Shown in pieces: positions 54,247 through 63,917 of a stretch of DNA of 64,000 bases. Both the position numbers and the translations under genes were made by a program. A model generated the notes under the pieces. That model was given only the letters and a program-made list of their open reading frames with translations, was not told the DNA's origin and made no database searches. Each line of letters begins with the position of its first letter. The stretch's first letter is position 1. Source of the DNA: Clostridium_AD frigoriphilum (GTDB lineage: Bacteria; Bacillota; Clostridia; Clostridiales; Clostridiaceae); the NCBI RefSeq assembly GCF_036541405.1, contig NZ_JAZHFS010000003.1, positions 124,001-188,000 on the forward strand, given 5' to 3'.

Positions 54247-54750
54247 GTGATTAAAATTTTGCATTATGCACTTGGATTGCCTCCGGTTAACACAGGGGGA
54301 TTAGCGAAGCAGCCAGAAAATATTATGGTACGCCAAGTAGCTAATGGTAATGAAGTTTCATTAGTATATCCAGGAAATATTTCAATAGATAGAGAATTAA
54401 AAATTAAAAAGAATAAATCCTTTAACAATATAAAAGTATATGAAATAAATAATCCGATTTCTGCTACATTACTCAGTGGAGAACATGATTCTAAAGTATC
54501 ACTTAGACATATGGGCTTTAATATTTATACTGATTTCTTAAAAGCTATCGAGGTTAATATCATACATATTCATACAGTGGTGAACTTAGATGAAGAGTTT
54601 ATATCCGCTGCGAATAAAATGGATATAAAAATTGTATTCACAGCACATGATTATTTCGGAACATGTCCTAAAGTTAAATCTATTGGTTCAGGAGTGAAAA
54701 CATGTACGGATCATGGTAATGGCGAAAAATGTGTGATTTGTAATCGATGA
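54247..54750 (+). pseudogene. Truncated GT4 glycosyltransferase copy
   Basis: 167 codons closely matching the N-terminal domain of the GT4 gene at 45.5 kb: KILHYALGLPPVNTGGLAK here against KILHYSLGLPPLRTGGLTK there. It ends at CVICNR, exactly where the full copy continues as CITCNRNGYS. The donor-binding domain is missing. GTG 54247 lies 5 nt after GGAGG; GTG 54241 overlaps that site. A TATAAT at about 54134 may be its promoter. It is likely a relic of duplication. Confidence 0.82.
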
Positions 54751-54795
54751 ATCATAAAAAAATACGCTAACCTAATTATAGATGAAAAACCTAGT

Positions 54796-54924
54796 TTAAT
54801 TATTTCTATCTTCATTATGTTTGATATCCGGCATTGAGGGGGTTGTTTTACTAGCTGCTTTCATTAAGCCGCACAGTAAAACATACGCAATAGTTAATAT
54901 TATTGCAAAAATTATATATTTCAT
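54796..54924 (-). CDS. Hypothetical 42-residue membrane peptide
   Basis: An ATG with AGAGGA 10 nt upstream opens a frame encoding one hydrophobic segment (MKYIIFAIILTIAYVLLCG) and a short polar tail. The family is not recognised. It could be a small regulatory or stress peptide; the frame is short and evidence is limited to the ribosome site and the composition. Confidence 0.5.
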   Translation of the reverse strand: MKYIIFAIILTIAYVLLCGLMKAASKTTPSMPDIKHNEDRNN

Positions 54925-55326
54925 AAAGAACACGTCCTCTTCTATTAAAATGAGTGAAAATGTATAACCTTTTAATGCCTATACTTATATAACGGTTACC
55001 TTATCAATATAGTTTCATTTTTGCAATTATACCGTAAAAAAACATTTCACTAAATTCAAGTTTGAATAATCTAGAACAATTGAAAAAAGCCAAAGATAAC
55101 TAGCGAAATGGTGCTAATTATCTTTGGTTTTATATATTACTATTTAATCACTTTCTATGTATTTATAATAACAAAAAATAGAAATTTATGGTTTAGTCGG
55201 TTAATTGTATATTTATAGAGAGATATGACATTATGTGATAGAATAAATGGTAGAAGTCTATATTTATTGAAAACTGTTAAATTGTGATAAAATTTTATAA
55301 TAAAAAACAAGCGGAGGCTAGAGGGT
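54925..55326. other. Intergenic region upstream of the ABC transporter
   Basis: It contains a hairpin with arms 55090-55104 and 55113-55127 (one mismatch) and T/A tracts on both sides, a plausible bidirectional terminator. The rest is AT-rich and should hold divergent promoters for the small peptide and the transporter. No other gene is seen. Confidence 0.55.
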
Positions 55327-56484
55327 ATGTTTACAGCACTAAAAATAGCCTGGAGATTCTTAATAAACAGTAAGATTCAAACATTAGTAATAGTTTTAGG
55401 AATTGCCATAGGAATTTCGGTACAAGTATTTGTTGGGATACTAAGTGCAGGGCTAGAAACCTCTTTACTTGATAAAGTCGTGGGGAATTCAACTCATATA
55501 ACGATCAGTCCTAAAAATAATATAATAAAGGATTATCAGGTCAAGGTAGATAAAATTAAAAAGCTGGATAGTAGGATAACATCGGTGGCGCCAGTAGTTG
55601 GATATAATGCATCCCTTAACATTAGAAATATGACGGAGCCTATACAAATTAGTGGATTTGTATCTAAAGATTTGGAGTCATTATATAATATCAAAGATAA
55701 AATTTATAAAGGAAGAACTGTAAAATATTCTGGAGAAGCATTGATTGGTAAGGAACTTAGTGAAAAATTAGGGTTAAAAATAAATGATAACATTAATATA
55801 ATAACATCTGATAATCGAAAAATGGTCATAAAAGCCGTAGGATTTTATGATTTTGATACAATAAAAATTAATAAAATTTTAGTTATTACGAATTTTAAAA
55901 CTGCTCAGAATTTGGCGGGGATTGGTGATGCTGCAACATCTATGCAATTAACTACGAGTGATCCTTATAATGCAGACATTATTGCAAATAATCTAAAAAA
56001 AAGGTTAAATGATAAAAATTTAGTAATAGAAAATTGGAAAGATCAAAACAAGTTATTAGTAAGCGCTATAATGGGTGAAAAAGTATGTAGCCTAATAATT
56101 CAACTTAGTGTAATGATTGCTGCTGTTTTAAGTATAATAAGTATAATGAGTATAAGTGTTGTTCAGAAATACAAACAAATAGGTATTTTAAAGGCTATGG
56201 GAATAAAAGATGGTTCTGCTGCTCTTATATTTTTAATTCAAGCTTTTATTTTAGGGGTAATTGGTACAATCATTGGTGTGGGGTTAACCTATTTGTATGT
56301 AAAAGGTTTTAATAGATATATAGTGTCATCAGTTGATGGAAAACCTATAGTTAATATAATTGTTAATTATAATTTCATAATTAAATTATGTATTATTGAT
56401 ATAATAGCATCAACTTCAGCGGCATTTTTTCCGGCTTTAAAATCTTTTAAATTAACGCCTGTGGAGGTTATAAAAAATGGATAG
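55327..56484 (+). CDS. ABC transporter permease, FtsX/MacB-like
   Basis: 385 residues: one N-terminal membrane helix (about 15-40), an extracytoplasmic domain of about 200 residues, then three helices near 255-275, 300-325 and 345-370 with the FtsX-like pattern VVQKYKQIGILKAMGIKDGS. The family exports lipids or peptides or works mechanically rather than importing sugars. It overlaps the ATPase gene by 8 bp. The role in this locus is unknown. Confidence 0.9.
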   Translation: MFTALKIAWRFLINSKIQTLVIVLGIAIGISVQVFVGILSAGLETSLLDKVVGNSTHITISPKNNIIKDYQVKVDKIKKLDSRITSVAPVVGYNASLNIRNMTEPIQISGFVSKDLESLYNIKDKIYKGRTVKYSGEALIGKELSEKLGLKINDNINIITSDNRKMVIKAVGFYDFDTIKINKILVITNFKTAQNLAGIGDAATSMQLTTSDPYNADIIANNLKKRLNDKNLVIENWKDQNKLLVSAIMGEKVCSLIIQLSVMIAAVLSIISIMSISVVQKYKQIGILKAMGIKDGSAALIFLIQAFILGVIGTIIGVGLTYLYVKGFNRYIVSSVDGKPIVNIIVNYNFIIKLCIIDIIASTSAAFFPALKSFKLTPVEVIKNG

Positions 56485-57151
56485 CATTATAGAACTTAAA
56501 GATATTAATAAAATTTATGGAAAAAGAGTGAAAACACAGGTATTAAACAATATAAATTTATCTATTGATAAAGGCTCTTTTAATTCTATTATAGGTGCAT
56601 CAGGTAGTGGTAAAACGACCTTATTAAATATAATAGGAATGCTTGATAGGCCTACAAGTGGACAAGTTGAATTGGAAGGCAGAAGAATAGATAAGATGAG
56701 TAGAAGGGCTTTAGCTGCTATTCGAAACCGTGAAATAGGTTTTGTGTTTCAATTTCATCATTTATTGCCAGAGTTTAATGCTATCGAGAATGTCATTATG
56801 CCTAGATCTATAAGAAACATATTTTGCGGTAGAAAAACTTCTGAAAAAGCAAAAGAATTTTTGGAACTTGTGGGACTTCCAAGGGTTAAGAAAAATAAAG
56901 TTTATGATTTGTCGGGTGGAGAGCAACAAAGGGTGGCAATTGCAAGAGCCCTTATGAACAGCCCTAAGATAATACTTGCAGATGAGCCAACGGGAAATTT
57001 GGATTCTAAAACTTCTGAGGTTATATATAATATATTTAGAGATATAAATAAAGAACTTGGAACCACTTTTATAATAATAACCCACGATGATAGAATAGCG
57101 AAAAAAACAGATAGAATAATTGAAATAGAAGATGGTGTTATTAAATTTTAA
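56477..57151 (+). CDS. ABC transporter ATPase, LolD/MacB type
   Basis: 224 residues with a complete ATP-binding set: Walker A GASGSGKTTLL near 37, Q-loop FVFQFHHLLPEF, signature LSGGEQQRVAIARAL near 140 and Walker B ILADEPTGNLDS near 160, then the His switch ITHDD. It forms the energising subunit of the permease upstream. The pair is probably a bicistronic unit. Confidence 0.93.
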   Translation: MDSIIELKDINKIYGKRVKTQVLNNINLSIDKGSFNSIIGASGSGKTTLLNIIGMLDRPTSGQVELEGRRIDKMSRRALAAIRNREIGFVFQFHHLLPEFNAIENVIMPRSIRNIFCGRKTSEKAKEFLELVGLPRVKKNKVYDLSGGEQQRVAIARALMNSPKIILADEPTGNLDSKTSEVIYNIFRDINKELGTTFIIITHDDRIAKKTDRIIEIEDGVIKF

Positions 57152-57279
57152 AGTACATAATACATTCATCGCCACCTCCATTATCTTAATATTGTTTTGT
57201 GTCTTTTATAGAATTAAGTATAGAAATAGGAATTTTTGTGGTTTTTTACTGAAAAGATGTTTAATAGTAAAAATGATGA

Positions 57280-57285
57280 TATAAT
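57280..57285 (+). promoter_or_regulatory. -10 hexamer of the CapD-type gene
   Basis: TATAAT with a weak -35. Transcription would start near 57292, consistent with GTG 57331 as the translation start. Confidence 0.5.
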
Positions 57286-57330
57286 ATTATGAGAATAAAT
57301 TTTGAGAAACATAAAGAAGAGGTGTGTATT

Positions 57331-59193
57331 GTGAAAGCTTTAGGAAAATGGAAAAAGCCGATACTAATACTAAGCGATGCAGTTTTAATAAACTTAGCAT
57401 ATATATTAGCTTTCTATTTTAGGTATAACTATAGAAATTTTAAGTTTTATTCAAATGATTATAAAGAGATAGCAATAATAGTAACAGTTATTTACATAAC
57501 ATGTTTTTATCTATTCAAACTATATGAAAGTCTTTGGAGTTATGCAAGTGTAGATGAATTTATGTTAGCTATTGGCGGGTGTATTGCTGCAGATATTCTA
57601 ACAATTGCATTTGTTAGAATTATCGGCCATCCATTTACATATGGAGTAAGTATATTAGCTTGTGCTTTTAGTATTCTTTTTATACTTGGGTTTAGGATGT
57701 CATTTAGAGTCTATGAAAGATTTACGGGTATTATTAATTGCAATGTCAGTAAGAATGATAGAAATAGAGTAATGATAATTGGTGCTGGGGCAGCTGCAGC
57801 TATGGTTATAAAAGAAATGAAAAGCAGCAGCCAAGCTAATTATACGCCTATAGCTGTAATTGATGATGAACCTTATAAAAAAGGGAAAAACATTTTGGGA
57901 GTAAAGGTTTTAGGAAATAGGAAAGATATAATTTCTATCGCAAAATCTAAAGAGATAGAAACTATTCTTATAGCCATTCCAACTATAGAAGACGATGATA
58001 AACAACAAATACTAGAAATATGTAAAAAAACAAAATGTAAAATAGAAATTATTCCAGGTATGTATGAAATAATAAATGGGAAAGTTTCCTTAAGTCAAAT
58101 TAGAAAAGTAGACATTGAGGATTTACTAGGACGTAAAGCAGTAGTACTTGATACAGAGGGTATTGCAAGTTATATTCAAAACAAAACAATCTTAGTAACA
58201 GGTGGCGGAGGGTCTATTGGTTCTGAATTATGTCGTCAAATTATAAAATTTGCACCTAAACAATTAATTGTTTTTGATATATATGAGAACAATGCTTATG
58301 ATTTGCAAATTGAACTTAAGTATAAATACCCAAAATTAGATTTAAAGGTACTTATAGGATCTGTTCGAGATAAAAAAAGACTTGAGGATGTTTTTACAAC
58401 ATATTCACCGGATATAGTTTTCCATGCGGCGGCGCATAAACATGTTCCACTAATGGAAGAAAGTCCTATGGAAGCAATAAAAAACAATGTGTTTGGAACT
58501 TATAATGTAGCAGAGTGTGCTCATAGGTTTAATGTTGAAAGATTTGTGATGATATCAACAGATAAAGCAGTAAATCCAACTAATGTTATGGGTGCTACAA
58601 AGAGAATGTGTGAGATGATTATACAATCTATGGATAAGATAAGTAAAACACATTTCGTAGCAGTGCGATTTGGTAATGTTCTAGGAAGTAATGGATCGGT
58701 TATACCATTATTTAAAAACCAAATAGCTCATGGTGGCCCAGTTACACTTACTAATAAATATATAACAAGATTCTTTATGACTATCCCAGAGGCTGCACAA
58801 TTAGTGCTTCAATCAGGTGCTTATGCTCAGGGGGGAGAAATCTTTGTTTTAGACATGGGAAAGCCTGTTAAAATATATGATTTAGCTTGGGATTTAATAA
58901 AACTTTCAGGCTTTGAGCCTAATAAAGATATTAAAATTGAAGTTACGGGGCTACGTCCGGGTGAAAAACTTTATGAAGAACTGCTAATGAGTGAAGAAGG
59001 ACTTACTAATACTAAACATGCGAAGATTTTTATTGGTAAACCTACCTTTAGTGATTTAGGAGTAATGAAAGAAAGAATGAAGGAGCTTGCGGTAATTATT
59101 GAGGCAAATGATGTTGATGCATTAACTAGTAAAATTAAAGACATTGTTCCTACTTATAAAAAAACCGGTGGCGAGGATGATCAAGCTGTCTAG
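57331..59193 (+). CDS. Membrane-bound nucleotide-sugar 4,6-dehydratase/epimerase (CapD/WbpM/EpsC type)
   Basis: About 620 residues: four N-terminal membrane helices (about 10-120), a CoA-binding-like Rossmann domain (MIIGAGAAAAMVIKEM near 150), then a catalytic SDR domain starting VTGGGGSIGSELCRQI near 290, with ISTDKAVNPTNVMGATKR near 410. Such enzymes usually make UDP-4-keto-6-deoxy-N-acetyl sugars. ATG 57289 has no ribosome site and lies directly after a TATAAT at 57280-57285, so the start is placed at GTG 57331 behind AAGAGGTG. It would supply an amino sugar for the polysaccharide. Confidence 0.92.
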   Translation: MKALGKWKKPILILSDAVLINLAYILAFYFRYNYRNFKFYSNDYKEIAIIVTVIYITCFYLFKLYESLWSYASVDEFMLAIGGCIAADILTIAFVRIIGHPFTYGVSILACAFSILFILGFRMSFRVYERFTGIINCNVSKNDRNRVMIIGAGAAAAMVIKEMKSSSQANYTPIAVIDDEPYKKGKNILGVKVLGNRKDIISIAKSKEIETILIAIPTIEDDDKQQILEICKKTKCKIEIIPGMYEIINGKVSLSQIRKVDIEDLLGRKAVVLDTEGIASYIQNKTILVTGGGGSIGSELCRQIIKFAPKQLIVFDIYENNAYDLQIELKYKYPKLDLKVLIGSVRDKKRLEDVFTTYSPDIVFHAAAHKHVPLMEESPMEAIKNNVFGTYNVAECAHRFNVERFVMISTDKAVNPTNVMGATKRMCEMIIQSMDKISKTHFVAVRFGNVLGSNGSVIPLFKNQIAHGGPVTLTNKYITRFFMTIPEAAQLVLQSGAYAQGGEIFVLDMGKPVKIYDLAWDLIKLSGFEPNKDIKIEVTGLRPGEKLYEELLMSEEGLTNTKHAKIFIGKPTFSDLGVMKERMKELAVIIEANDVDALTSKIKDIVPTYKKTGGEDDQAV

Positions 59194-59225
59194 CTTCTAG
59201 ATTACTTTTCAATGGTTAAGTTAGA

Positions 59226-59272
59226 ATAACCGCCCAAATGCATATTTATGCGTTTGGGTGGTTATTTTTATT
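59226..59272 (+). terminator. Terminator after the CapD-type gene
   Basis: 19-nt arms 59226-59244 and 59247-59265 with few mismatches, followed by TTTTT. Confidence 0.88.
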
Positions 59273-59320
59273 ATGAACTAATTAATTTATGACTATTTAG
59301 TATTTAAGGGGTGATTTTAC

Positions 59321-60448
59321 ATGAAAAAGAATATAGTGGTTTCGTGTATGTTTTTGGTTGTGGTAGTGAGCTTTATTTCTGTGGTGGTGATTATTCGTAA
59401 CAAGACAAATGCAAAAGAAAATTTGGTTTTAGCTCAGAAGCAAACGGAAATAAAACGAGGTGAGGCAGGCAGGATTTCAGATTTGAATTTTTATCAGAAA
59501 CTACATCAAAAGAAGGATATAAATGCTTTGATAGTAGGAGACAGCATAGCTCAAAGTACCGGTACGTCTAATTCCCATGAGAAGTGGATTAATGTAGTAA
59601 TAAAAGATGTGCAGAAAAAGTATAGATCAACAATAACAACTGACCCTATTACGGGAGGAAGTACAACAGGAGTACGTGCTTGGGTTGAGCTAAACAATGC
59701 TAAACTTACAAAACAATATGATGTGGTATTTATATGTTTAGGGCAAAATGACCAATATAATATAAAACCAAAACAATTCAGAATGTTTTATGAGAGTATT
59801 ATAATTAAACTTAAAAAATTAAATCCTAATATAGAAATAATACCAATTATAGAAAGCTCATTTAGACAGTATAATGATTATTCAAATGTTATAGAGGATT
59901 TAGCGGAGCATTATAATCTTCAGTACGCTGATACAGTGGGGGCATTTAATAATTCAGGAAAGCTCTATTCTTATTTATCTAATGATTTGGTACACCCTAA
60001 TGGCAAAGGTTATGTTTATTATGCTAAAACAATTGAAAAGGTTATAAATAATAATTACCTATCTAATAAAAAAACAGATATCGATTATAGCGTATTATAC
60101 AATAATACTAAAAAATTAACTGATTTTGTTTTTGATAATTCGCCGGATTTAAATAATGGGTTTACTATAGAAAATGGATTTATTGGAAATAAGGTTTCGG
60201 AAAATTTAACTTTTAATACAACTAAGAGTTTAGCAATTATACATTTCCTCCGAAAACCAAAGGGTGGAAAATTCAAAGTATTTATAGATGATAACTTTAT
60301 AAAAGAAATTAACACTAATTCAACATTCCAGGTTAGCTATTCTGATTTAATAGCTTATAATTTGAGAGGGAATCATAAGATTAGGATTGAGATATCCAAT
60401 ATAATTAAGAAAGGTTCTGTAAAAATTTTAGGACTTGTAACAAATTAA
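59321..60448 (+). CDS. SGNH/GDSL hydrolase, membrane-anchored
   Basis: 375 residues with an N-terminal signal anchor (about 5-27) and an SGNH core: VGDSIAQS near 72 (nucleophile Ser), GGSTTG, LGQND near 140 and DLVHPNGKGY near 223 (Asp and His). About 130 further residues form a probable beta-rich domain. In polysaccharide loci such enzymes add or remove O-acetyl groups outside the cell; that role is inferred. It has its own ribosome site and lies after a terminator, so it is probably a separate unit. Confidence 0.87.
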   Translation: MKKNIVVSCMFLVVVVSFISVVVIIRNKTNAKENLVLAQKQTEIKRGEAGRISDLNFYQKLHQKKDINALIVGDSIAQSTGTSNSHEKWINVVIKDVQKKYRSTITTDPITGGSTTGVRAWVELNNAKLTKQYDVVFICLGQNDQYNIKPKQFRMFYESIIIKLKKLNPNIEIIPIIESSFRQYNDYSNVIEDLAEHYNLQYADTVGAFNNSGKLYSYLSNDLVHPNGKGYVYYAKTIEKVINNNYLSNKKTDIDYSVLYNNTKKLTDFVFDNSPDLNNGFTIENGFIGNKVSENLTFNTTKSLAIIHFLRKPKGGKFKVFIDDNFIKEINTNSTFQVSYSDLIAYNLRGNHKIRIEISNIIKKGSVKILGLVTN

Positions 60449-60494
60449 TAATTGTTAAAAGCTTGAAAAATAGGGAAAATAGGCAGAAGTAGTA

Positions 60495-60523
60495 TTGCAA
60501 ATATACTGGTTTCTTGATATAAT
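60495..60523 (+). promoter_or_regulatory. Promoter of the lmo0937-type gene
   Basis: TTGCAA at 60495, 17-bp spacer, TATAAT at 60518-60523, 57 bp before the start codon. Confidence 0.65.
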
Positions 60524-60579
60524 CATTAAACATTTAAGGATAACTAGTAAACAGGCATATATGAAGGGTGGTGTTTTAT

Positions 60580-60726
60580 ATGGGACTTTTACGTTGGATA
60601 GGTGGAATAGTTGTATTCTTTTGGGTTGTAGGGTTTATACTTAAGATTGGTGGCGGATTGATACATATGTTGCTTGTACTTGCTGTAATAGTATTTCTTG
60701 TTGATAAAATTGCTGGGAAAAGATAA
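60580..60726 (+). CDS. lmo0937-family small membrane protein
   Basis: 48 residues, MGLLRWIGGIVVFFWVVGFI at the start and VIVFLVDKIAGKR at the end, with two hydrophobic stretches around a Gly-rich turn. This matches the lmo0937 family of small membrane proteins of unknown, possibly stress-related, function. GAAGGGTGG precedes the ATG. A terminator (arms 60772-60784 and 60798-60810) follows. Confidence 0.85.
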   Translation: MGLLRWIGGIVVFFWVVGFILKIGGGLIHMLLVLAVIVFLVDKIAGKR

Positions 60727-60771
60727 ATTTAATAAAATAATATATTATTAGTATTTTAAATTAAATACATG

Positions 60772-60810
60772 ATTAAATAGGAACTAGCTGTAAATTGGTT
60801 CCTATTTAAT
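60772..60810 (+). terminator. Terminator after the lmo0937-type gene
   Basis: 13-bp arms 60772-60784 and 60798-60810 around a 13-nt loop. A short T-rich tail follows only partly. Confidence 0.75.
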
Positions 60811-60912
60811 TATGTAGAAATATAAAATTATTTTTATAATATTAATCAAAGCATTAAATTTTGTGTTATCATGATACTATGAAAAGCTTTTATTTTAGAG
60901 GAGGAATTTTTA

Positions 60913-62229
60913 ATGGAATCAGAACCCGCGCCCATGCCTAACAGCAATATAGTGGTGCAATTAATATTAATTGTTATTTTAACACTGATAAATGCGTTTT
61001 TTGCATCTGCAGAGATGGCAATAGTATCTTTGAACAAGAACAAAATTAAACATTTAGCAGAGGAAGGTAATAAAAAGGCGATACTATTATCAAGACTTAT
61101 AGAAAAGCCAACAAAATTTTTATCGACTGTTCAGGTGGGTATTACGTTTGCAGGATTTTTTTTAAGTGCTTATGTGGCTACCGCGATAACAGGTAAACTA
61201 TCACTCATTTTGAGTAATATAAGTGTACCTTATAGTGAAGGAGTTGCTCTAGTTGTTATAACAATTGGACTTGCTTATATAACACTTGTATTTGGAGAAT
61301 TGTTTCCAAAACGTATTGCGCTTCAGAACTCTCAGGCTATTGCAATGTTTTCGGTAGTACCTATTATGTATATATCTAAATTAGTTACACCGTTTGTGAG
61401 TTTACTAACAGTATCTACCAATATTTTAGTGAAAATTACTGGTCTTGGTCATGATAGCAAAGAGGAAAAGCTATCGAAGGAAGAGATAAAATCACTTATA
61501 GAAGTAGGTCAGGAACATGGCATTATTAATGAAACAGAAAAAGAAATGATAAATAACATCATTGAATTTGATGACAAATTGGCAAGAGAAGTTATGACTC
61601 CAAGAACTGACGTATATATGATTGATATAAATGACCCTATTACAGAGTATTTAGATGAGTTATTAATCGAGCGTCATTCAAGAGTGCCAGTATTTGAGGG
61701 TGATGTTGATAATATCGTAGGAATACTTCATATGAAGGATTTTATGATAGAGGCAAGAAAAAATGGTTTTGAAAATGTAAATATTAAGAATATATTACAT
61801 TCACCTTATTTTGTTCAGGAAAATAAAAATATAGATGAATTATTTAAAGAATTGAAAAGTTCTAAAAATCATATTGCGATGCTTATAGATGAGTATGGAG
61901 GATTTTCAGGGGTAGTTACAACTGAAGACATTACAGAAGAAATCATGGGTAATATTGAAGATGAATATGATCACGAGGAACCAGAAATAAAGAAGGTTGA
62001 TAATAATACTTATATAGTAAGTGGATTACTTTCTTTAGATGATTTAAATGAGCATTTAGATTTAAATTTAGTTTCCAAAGATTATAATACAATAGGAGGC
62101 TTTTTAATTAATCTTATGGGATGTATTCCAAAGATAAATGAGGAAAGAACTGTTGAATATGGAGATGTAATATTTAGAATAGAGGAAGTTCGCGAACGAA
62201 GAATAGAAAAAATTAAAATATGTATATAA
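60913..62229 (+). CDS. CNNM/CBS-domain membrane protein (HlyC/CorC family) 1
   Basis: 438 residues: an N-terminal CNNM (DUF21) membrane domain with about four helices (10-150), two CBS repeats (about 205-330) and a C-terminal CorC/HlyC domain. The family is annotated as haemolysin-like but its better studied members are magnesium or cobalt transporters. Characteristic blocks are ASAEMAIVSLNKNKI, VMTPRTDVYMID and MLIDEYGGFSGVVTTEDI. GAGGAGG precedes ATG 60913. A paralog follows. Confidence 0.93.
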   Translation: MESEPAPMPNSNIVVQLILIVILTLINAFFASAEMAIVSLNKNKIKHLAEEGNKKAILLSRLIEKPTKFLSTVQVGITFAGFFLSAYVATAITGKLSLILSNISVPYSEGVALVVITIGLAYITLVFGELFPKRIALQNSQAIAMFSVVPIMYISKLVTPFVSLLTVSTNILVKITGLGHDSKEEKLSKEEIKSLIEVGQEHGIINETEKEMINNIIEFDDKLAREVMTPRTDVYMIDINDPITEYLDELLIERHSRVPVFEGDVDNIVGILHMKDFMIEARKNGFENVNIKNILHSPYFVQENKNIDELFKELKSSKNHIAMLIDEYGGFSGVVTTEDITEEIMGNIEDEYDHEEPEIKKVDNNTYIVSGLLSLDDLNEHLDLNLVSKDYNTIGGFLINLMGCIPKINEERTVEYGDVIFRIEEVRERRIEKIKICI

Positions 62230-62230
62230 G

Positions 62231-62264
62231 AATTACCCTACTTTTAGTAAAGTAGGGTAATTTA
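62231..62264 (+). terminator. Terminator between the two CNNM/CBS genes
   Basis: 14-bp perfect arms 62231-62244 and 62249-62262, tetraloop TAGT; A/T-rich on both sides. Confidence 0.85.
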
Positions 62265-62416
62265 AAGTGGAGCAAATTATAACACTTTTTATATGAAGAA
62301 AATTTGAATTCGTAGATAAATATGGTATTATATAATTAGGAAAGTATGTTATGATTATAATATACTAAGTATGGATAATACTAAGTGTATGTGTTGACTT
62401 GGAAGGAGTTATCAAA

Positions 62417-63736
62417 GTGACTATTTTTATAAACATTGTTATCGTATTTTTACTGGTATTTATGAATGCTTTTTTCGTTGCCACAGAATTTGCAATGGTA
62501 AAGGTTAGAAAATCTAGGATAGAAACATTAGTACTTGATGGAGCTCAAAATGTAAAATACACTTTAAAGGTTGTAAAAGATTTGAACTCGTATCTATCTG
62601 CATGTCAGCTAGGAATAACGCTAGCATCACTAGGGCTTGGATGGATAGGAGAACCTGCAGTAGCTGCAATGCTCACGCCGTTATTTAACTTAATGGATCT
62701 GCCAGAAGCCGCTGTGCACTCAATTTCGTTTATCTTAGGATTTTCACTTATAACTGGATTTCATATAGTACTTGGGGAGTTAGTACCAAAGTCACTCGCA
62801 ATTATAAATACAGAGAAGATAGCAATGTATACAGCGTTACCACTGGTTTGGTTTTATAATATAACCTTTCCAATAATGTGGGCTTTTAACCATAGTACTA
62901 GTTTAGTTTTAAAGATGTTTGGTGTATCACTAGTTGATGAACATGACATAGCGCATACTGATGAGGAAATAAAGTTATTAGTTGAAGAAAGTTATAATCA
63001 TGGATTAATAGATAAAACTGAATTAACTTTTATAGATAATATTTTTGATTTTTCAGAGAAAACAGTAAAAGAAATAATGATACCTCGAACTGATATGGAA
63101 TGTATTTACCTCGAAGATTCTTTTGAGGATATTATAGCATTTACTTTAGATGAACAGCTAACGAGATATCCAGTATGTCGTGATAGTAAAGATAATGTTG
63201 TTGGATTTGTACATATTAAGGATTTGTATAAGCAGAAAATTGAAGGGAATAGCCAAAAGATAGAGGATGTTATCCGTGAAATTAAATTTGTACCAGAATC
63301 ATTATCAATAAGTGAATTATTAAAAGTATTTAAGAAAGATAAGGTACAAATGGCTATAATTATTGATGAATATGGTGGAACATCTGGACTTTTAACTATT
63401 GAAGATATTTTAGAAGAAATAGTTGGAGAGATCCAAGATGAGTTTGATGAAGAGGTTAATGAGGTTATTAAAACAGAAGATGGTGGCTACAGTGTAGATG
63501 GAAAAGTTCTTATTGAGGATATTGTCGAACTGTTAAGTATAGATATAGAGGAAGAAAACATTGATACAATTGGCGGATGGGTTTATTCACAACTAAGCTC
63601 ATACCCACGAGTGAATGATAAAATTATTTATGAAAATTTTGAATTTATTATATTAGAATGTGATAGTAAAAGAATTAACAAAGTTAAAATTAAGAAGTTA
63701 GTTGAAAAGTCAATTGAAGAAATAATTGAAAAATAG
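62417..63736 (+). CDS. CNNM/CBS-domain membrane protein (HlyC/CorC family) 2
   Basis: 439 residues, same domain order as its upstream neighbour: NAFFVATEFAMVKVRKSRIE, IMIPRTDMECIY, IIIDEYGGTSGLLTIEDI. It has about 4 membrane helices, two CBS repeats and a CorC/HlyC tail. GTG 62417 is chosen, 9-10 nt after AAGGAG; TTG 62399 lies before that site. The two genes are probably an old tandem duplication with separate transcription, as a terminator lies between them. Confidence 0.93.
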   Translation: MTIFINIVIVFLLVFMNAFFVATEFAMVKVRKSRIETLVLDGAQNVKYTLKVVKDLNSYLSACQLGITLASLGLGWIGEPAVAAMLTPLFNLMDLPEAAVHSISFILGFSLITGFHIVLGELVPKSLAIINTEKIAMYTALPLVWFYNITFPIMWAFNHSTSLVLKMFGVSLVDEHDIAHTDEEIKLLVEESYNHGLIDKTELTFIDNIFDFSEKTVKEIMIPRTDMECIYLEDSFEDIIAFTLDEQLTRYPVCRDSKDNVVGFVHIKDLYKQKIEGNSQKIEDVIREIKFVPESLSISELLKVFKKDKVQMAIIIDEYGGTSGLLTIEDILEEIVGEIQDEFDEEVNEVIKTEDGGYSVDGKVLIEDIVELLSIDIEEENIDTIGGWVYSQLSSYPRVNDKIIYENFEFIILECDSKRINKVKIKKLVEKSIEEIIEK

Positions 63737-63741
63737 TAATA

Positions 63742-63786
63742 AGCCCTTTTGGTTATGTAGTTAATAGCTAAGAGGGCCATTTTTTA
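63742..63786 (+). terminator. Terminator after the second CNNM/CBS gene
   Basis: Imperfect hairpin starting AGCCCTTTT and closing with GAGGGCC, followed by a run of six T. Confidence 0.75.
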
Positions 63787-63807
63787 TCTCGATTTATAAT
63801 ATAAATC

Positions 63808-63849
63808 TGAATAAATATACAATAACATGAATAAATATTCATGTTATTG
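63808..63849. promoter_or_regulatory. Double ARG box (ArgR/AhrC operator)
   Basis: TGAATAAATATACA at 63808-63821 and TGAATAAATATTCA at 63828-63841 match the ARG-box consensus, with starts 20 bp apart, the usual tandem spacing. The second is part of a 30-bp palindrome, 63820-63849. They lie directly upstream of the -35 of argC, so arginine-dependent repression is expected. Confidence 0.88.
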
Positions 63850-63878
63850 TTGATTTTTTTATAACTCTATTGTATAAT
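63850..63878 (+). promoter_or_regulatory. argC promoter
   Basis: TTGATT at 63850-63855, 17-bp spacer, TATAAT at 63873-63878, abutting the ARG boxes. Confidence 0.85.
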
Positions 63879-63917
63879 AATCTTTATTAATAAATTTTAG
63901 AGGCGAGGCGATTCAAT

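Noticed and set aside
57289..57330. Leaderless ATG start for the CapD-type gene
   Set aside because: The ATG lies only 3 bp after the -10 hexamer, upstream of the expected transcript start, while GTG 57331 has a good ribosome site.
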